Made by a program: the position numbers and the translations under genes. From NCBI GenBank assembly GCA_964514145.1, contig CAZEPM010000075.1:1-9447 (forward strand): a DNA stretch of 9,447 nt, given 5' to 3'. Positions 6,116 to 9,447 of the stretch are shown here, one piece after another. Under the pieces are notes generated by a model. That model was not told where the DNA came from. It ran no database searches and saw nothing but the letters and a program-made list of their open reading frames with translations. Every line of letters begins with the position of its first letter. Position 1 is the first letter of the stretch. This DNA is from Phocaeicola_A sp964514145 (GTDB taxonomy: Bacteria > Bacteroidota > Bacteroidia > Bacteroidales > Bacteroidaceae).

Positions 6116-6667
6116 ATGGGAAACATTTATTTATTCATGGCTGATGGCTTCGAAGATGTGGAAGCCTTAGCAGTTGTCGACATTTTGCGTCGTGCAGGAC
6201 TGACCGTGAAAACGGTATCTGTCAGCGGTCATCAGGAAGTGACCAGTGCACATGGTGTAACGGTGAAAGCCGATATGCTATTCGAATACAATGCAATTAA
6301 TCAGGATGCCAAAATGTTGGTTTTACCGGGCGGACTGCCCGGCGCAACTAATCTGGCCGAACACGAGGCTTTGTGCCGTCTGATTCAGGAGAGTAACGAG
6401 AAAGGCTGTTTGTTGGCAGCAATCTGTGCTGCTCCGATGGTATACGGCAAGTTAGGTCTGTTAAAAGGCAAGAAAGCTACGTGTTATCCCGGCTTTGACC
6501 GTTTCTTGGAAGGCGCGATGTATACCGGCGAAATGGTGGAAGAAGATGATAATTTCATCACAGGAAAAGGACCCGGAGCAGCATTCGACTTTGCTTTTGC
6601 TCTTGTGACCCGATTGGTCGGTAAAGCGAAAGCCGATGAAGTGAAGGCCGGTATGTTGTTGGCATGA
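6116..6667 (+). CDS. DJ-1/PfpI-family protein (YajL/DJ-1 type)
   Basis: The 183-residue protein belongs to the DJ-1/ThiJ/PfpI superfamily, small cytoplasmic flavodoxin-like proteins linked to oxidative-stress protection and, in reports that remain debated, glyoxalase or deglycase activity. The nucleophile-elbow cysteine is Cys104 in AAICAAPMVYG (101-111), equivalent to Cys106 of human DJ-1. The acidic residue that polarises it is Glu13 in DGFEDVEAL (10-18). LVLPGG (68-73) and GKGPGAAFDFAFALV (150-164) match DJ-1 and E. coli YajL. The ATG at 6116 is preceded by GAGG (6105-6108) at 7-nt spacing, the clearest Shine-Dalgarno in the cluster; it lies across the end of the upstream gene. The stop overlaps the ispD start as ATGA. 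The exact substrate cannot be read from the sequence. Confidence 0.95.
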   Translation: MGNIYLFMADGFEDVEALAVVDILRRAGLTVKTVSVSGHQEVTSAHGVTVKADMLFEYNAINQDAKMLVLPGGLPGATNLAEHEALCRLIQESNEKGCLLAAICAAPMVYGKLGLLKGKKATCYPGFDRFLEGAMYTGEMVEEDDNFITGKGPGAAFDFAFALVTRLVGKAKADEVKAGMLLA

Positions 6668-7323
6668 AAAAATCGGTGATCATAGTTGCTGGTGGCAAAG
6701 GCTTGCGCATGGGAATGGATGTGCCCAAACAGTTTCTCCGTATAGGCGGGAAACCGATCTTGATGCGCACGATGGAAGCTTTCTATGCCTATGATCCGCA
6801 GATAGACATCATTGTGGTATTGCCCGACGACCAACAAGTGTATTGGGAAGAACTGTGCTACAATGATGCTTTTGTGTTACCACATCGTGTGGTTAACGGT
6901 GGTGAAACACGGTTTCATTCCGTGCGCAACGGACTGACTCTCGTCAGTCCGTCCGGTCTGGTCGGTGTGCACGATGGTGTGCGGCCTTTTGTGTCGCGCA
7001 ACGTGATAGCGGCTTGTTACGAAGCGGCGATGAAGTGCGGGGCGGCCGTGCCCGTTGTCGACGTGGTGGAGACTCTGCGCCGGCTGACTGATGGCGGTAG
7101 TGAGACGGTCGAACGCAGCCAATATAAATTGGTGCAGACCCCTCAGGTGTTTTCGTCCGAGTTGTTGATAAAAGCTTATGAGCAACCCTATCATCAGTCT
7201 TTCACGGATGATGCTTCTGTGGTGGAAACTTTCAGCAAGTCGGTGATGCTGGTTCCCGGCAATCGGGAAAATATCAAAATTACGACGCCTTTTGATTTAA
7301 CGATAGCCAATGCCCTGCTTTGA
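6664..7323 (+). CDS. ispD: 2-C-methyl-D-erythritol 4-phosphate cytidylyltransferase
   Basis: IspD transfers CMP from CTP to 2-C-methyl-D-erythritol 4-phosphate, the third step of the MEP (non-mevalonate) route to isopentenyl diphosphate; it is cytoplasmic and dimeric. The 219 residues are of normal length. The nucleotide-binding loop AGGKGLRMG (9-17) contains Arg15, and PKQFL (21-25) contains Lys22; these match Arg20 and Lys27 of E. coli IspD. GGETRFHSVRNGL (79-91), VHDGVRP (102-108), TPQVF (159-163), TDDASVVE (181-188) and NIKITTPFDL (203-212) are further signatures. The gene starts inside the DJ-1-like stop (ATGA) and its stop overlaps recG (TGATG). No IspF domain is fused at the C-terminus. 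Key residues all appear intact. Confidence 0.98.
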   Translation: MKKSVIIVAGGKGLRMGMDVPKQFLRIGGKPILMRTMEAFYAYDPQIDIIVVLPDDQQVYWEELCYNDAFVLPHRVVNGGETRFHSVRNGLTLVSPSGLVGVHDGVRPFVSRNVIAACYEAAMKCGAAVPVVDVVETLRRLTDGGSETVERSQYKLVQTPQVFSSELLIKAYEQPYHQSFTDDASVVETFSKSVMLVPGNRENIKITTPFDLTIANALL

Positions 7324-9419
7324 TGTTTGATATTACGTCTCGTGATATAAAGTTTCTGGCGGGAGTGGGGCCGCAGCGCGCTGCCATTCTTAATAAAGAA
7401 TTAGGCATCTTTTCGCTGCACGATTTTCTGTATTATTTCCCTTATAAATATGTTGATCGCAGTCGGTTGTATACCATTCGCGAAATTGACGGCAACATGC
7501 CTTATATCCAGTTACGAGGACAGATTCTTAGTTTCGAAACGTTTGGCGAGGGAAGAAAACGCCGTCTGGTCGCCCATTTTTCAGACGGGACGGGCGTGGT
7601 AGATTTGGTGTGGTTCCAAGGTATTAAATATTTGGCAAAGAGCTATAAAGAGCATACGGATTACCTTGTATTTGGTCGTCCGACCCTTTTCAACGAGCGT
7701 ATTAGCATTGCTCATCCGGATATCGATCCGGCCGGCGAACTGAAGCTGTCGGACATGGGCATGCAACCCTGTTACAACACGACGGAAAAAATGAAACGTA
7801 GCGGCCTGAATTCGCGGGCACTCGAGAGACTGTGTGTGAATCTTTTCGCGTTGTTGAAAGAACCGATTATCGAAACCTTGCCGGAGTGGATGGTGGAACG
7901 TTATCGCCTGATTTCGCTGGATGAGGCTTTGCGCAATATTCATTTTCCCCGCACACCGGCATTGCTTCGAAAAGCTCAGTACCGGTTGAAATTCGAGGAA
8001 CTGTTTTATGTGCAGCTCAACATTTTACGGTATAGCAAGGAGCGGCAGCAAAAATATCGCGGATTCGTGTTCAAACACATAGGCGAAATGTTTAATACCT
8101 TTTACACTCAATATCTGCCTTTCGAACTGACCGGTGCGCAGAAGCGTGTAATCAAGGAAATCCGTCGGGATATGGGTAGCGGCAGGCAGATGAACCGCTT
8201 GTTGCAGGGAGATGTCGGAAGTGGAAAGACCTTGGTAGCATTGATGACCATGCTGATAGCCATGGACAATCAGTATCAGTCGTGCCTGATGGCTCCGACG
8301 GAAATATTGGCTACCCAACATTATGAAACCATATCGCATCTGTTGAGCCATCTTCCCGTCCGGGTGGAATTATTGACAGGATCGGTTAAAGGGAAAAAAC
8401 GTGAAGAGATATTGAAAGGCTTGCTTACCGGCGATGTACACATTCTGATAGGCACGCATGCCGTAATAGAAGACACGGTGAATTTCTCCTCGTTGGGCAT
8501 GGTGATTATCGACGAACAACATCGTTTTGGAGTCGCCCAGCGAGCAAAATTATGGATGAAGAACAACTGTCCTCCTCATGTGCTTGTGATGACGGCTACT
8601 CCGATTCCGCGAACGCTGGCGATGACGCTGTATGGGGATTTGGATGTCTCGGTTATCGATGAACTGCCACCCGGCCGGAAACCTGTCCGGACTATCCATC
8701 AGTTCGATAATCATCGTCCGGCCATTTATGCCGGCATAAGAAAGCAGATACAGGAAGGACGGCAGGCGTATATCGTCTATCCGTTGATAAAAGAGAGCGA
8801 GAAGATAGACATCAAAAACTTGGAAGAAGGCTATGAACACATCTGTGAGGCTTTTCCCGAATACAAGATAAGCAAGGTGCATGGTAAGATGAAGCCGACA
8901 GAAAAAGATGCCGAAATGCAACGGTTTGTCAATGGTGAAACCCAGATAATGGTGGCTACCACGGTGATAGAAGTCGGTGTCAATGTGCCGAACGCATCGG
9001 TCATGGTGATAGAAAACGCCGAACGTTTCGGGTTGTCGCAGCTCCACCAGTTACGAGGACGCGTCGGACGGGGTGCGGATCAGGCATACTGTATTCTAGT
9101 GACGAATTACAAGCTCATGGAAGAAACACGGAAACGACTGGAAATCATGGTACACACGAACGATGGATTCGAAATAGCCGAAGCCGATCTGAAGCTGCGC
9201 GGCCCGGGTGATTTGGAGGGAACACAGCAAAGCGGAATAGCTTTTGACTTAAAAATTGCAGATATAGCCCGCGATGGACAACTGTTACAGTTCGTTCGCG
9301 AAATTGCCCGGACGATTGTAGACAATGATCCGACAGAAGACCGGCCTGAAAACTTCGTGTTATGGAAGCAACTGGCGAATCTTCGTAAAACTAATGTAAA
9401 TTGGGCAGTCATTTCATAG
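7323..9419 (+). CDS. recG: ATP-dependent DNA helicase RecG
   Basis: RecG is a superfamily-2 DNA translocase that regresses stalled replication forks and processes D-loops and Holliday junctions. I chose the ATG at 7323, which overlaps the ispD stop as TGATG and gives 698 residues (693 in E. coli). A TTG three bases earlier is in frame but less likely. The N-terminal third holds the wedge domain, with an OB fold at about 60-140. The helicase core shows motif I GDVGSGKT (296-303), motif Ia APTEIL (324-329), the DEQH box in VIIDEQHRFG (394-403), motif III MTATPIPRTLA (423-433), VATTVIEVGVNVPNA (544-558) and motif VI QLRGRVGRG (576-584). The TRG-type translocation region follows (GFEIAEADLKLRGPGDLEGT, 615-634). 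It is the last gene visible in the cluster; no terminator is seen in the 28 bases after its stop. Confidence 0.98.
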   Translation: MFDITSRDIKFLAGVGPQRAAILNKELGIFSLHDFLYYFPYKYVDRSRLYTIREIDGNMPYIQLRGQILSFETFGEGRKRRLVAHFSDGTGVVDLVWFQGIKYLAKSYKEHTDYLVFGRPTLFNERISIAHPDIDPAGELKLSDMGMQPCYNTTEKMKRSGLNSRALERLCVNLFALLKEPIIETLPEWMVERYRLISLDEALRNIHFPRTPALLRKAQYRLKFEELFYVQLNILRYSKERQQKYRGFVFKHIGEMFNTFYTQYLPFELTGAQKRVIKEIRRDMGSGRQMNRLLQGDVGSGKTLVALMTMLIAMDNQYQSCLMAPTEILATQHYETISHLLSHLPVRVELLTGSVKGKKREEILKGLLTGDVHILIGTHAVIEDTVNFSSLGMVIIDEQHRFGVAQRAKLWMKNNCPPHVLVMTATPIPRTLAMTLYGDLDVSVIDELPPGRKPVRTIHQFDNHRPAIYAGIRKQIQEGRQAYIVYPLIKESEKIDIKNLEEGYEHICEAFPEYKISKVHGKMKPTEKDAEMQRFVNGETQIMVATTVIEVGVNVPNASVMVIENAERFGLSQLHQLRGRVGRGADQAYCILVTNYKLMEETRKRLEIMVHTNDGFEIAEADLKLRGPGDLEGTQQSGIAFDLKIADIARDGQLLQFVREIARTIVDNDPTEDRPENFVLWKQLANLRKTNVNWAVIS

Positions 9420-9447
9420 CTTTTTGTTATAAGAAAGAACTAAAATA

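Noticed and set aside
5308..6126. 272-codon and 208-codon (5370-5996) frames antisense to the TonB-like gene
   Set aside because: They mirror the low-complexity Ala/Gly/Ser linker of the sense gene. The Ser/Phe-rich translations are artefacts of that composition.
7320..7325. TTG start for recG three bases before the ATG
   Set aside because: The ATG at 7323 overlaps the ispD stop as TGATG, in line with the other coupled junctions, and needs no rare start codon.

Overview
The window is ordinary, gene-dense chromosome of a Bacteroidota bacterium, most likely order Bacteroidales. Evidence: promoter-like TAnnTTTG (-7) boxes sit in the intergenic gaps, the tRNA gene has no encoded CCA, Shine-Dalgarno sequences are mostly weak or absent, and a pdxJ-exbB-exbD-tonB cluster lies next to nadK. 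GC content looks mid-range. The genus cannot be fixed from the sequence alone.

Left part (about 1-1960, minus strand): asnA (ammonia-dependent asparagine synthetase) is followed 27 bp later by ung (uracil-DNA glycosylase), probably one transcript. It would start from one or two promoters at 2020-2107 and end at a strong inverted repeat at 98-127. Middle part (1957-3442): a tRNA-Arg(CCG) gene on the plus strand with its own promoter, a 161-bp spacer containing two small hairpins, nadK (NAD kinase) on the minus strand, and a 160-bp divergent intergenic region.

Right part (3443-9419, plus strand): seven genes packed end to end, with overlaps or 4-base gaps at every junction: pdxJ, exbB, exbD, a TonB/TolA-like gene, a DJ-1/PfpI-family gene, ispD and recG. 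The layout predicts one long transcript with translational coupling. It combines vitamin B6 synthesis, an inner-membrane proton-driven energy transducer for outer-membrane transport, a DJ-1-like protein, the MEP isoprenoid pathway and replication-fork rescue. PdxJ and IspD both lie on pathways that draw on 1-deoxy-D-xylulose 5-phosphate, the only clear metabolic link in the cluster.

All nine proteins with assigned families look full length with their key motifs intact. I see no insertion sequence, CRISPR array, prophage, toxin-antitoxin or defence module, and no convincing new system. The points worth a second look are modest: the abrupt strand-composition change at nadK, the duplicated promoter box upstream of asnA, the mixed TonB/TolA architecture, and the strong inverted repeat after ung.
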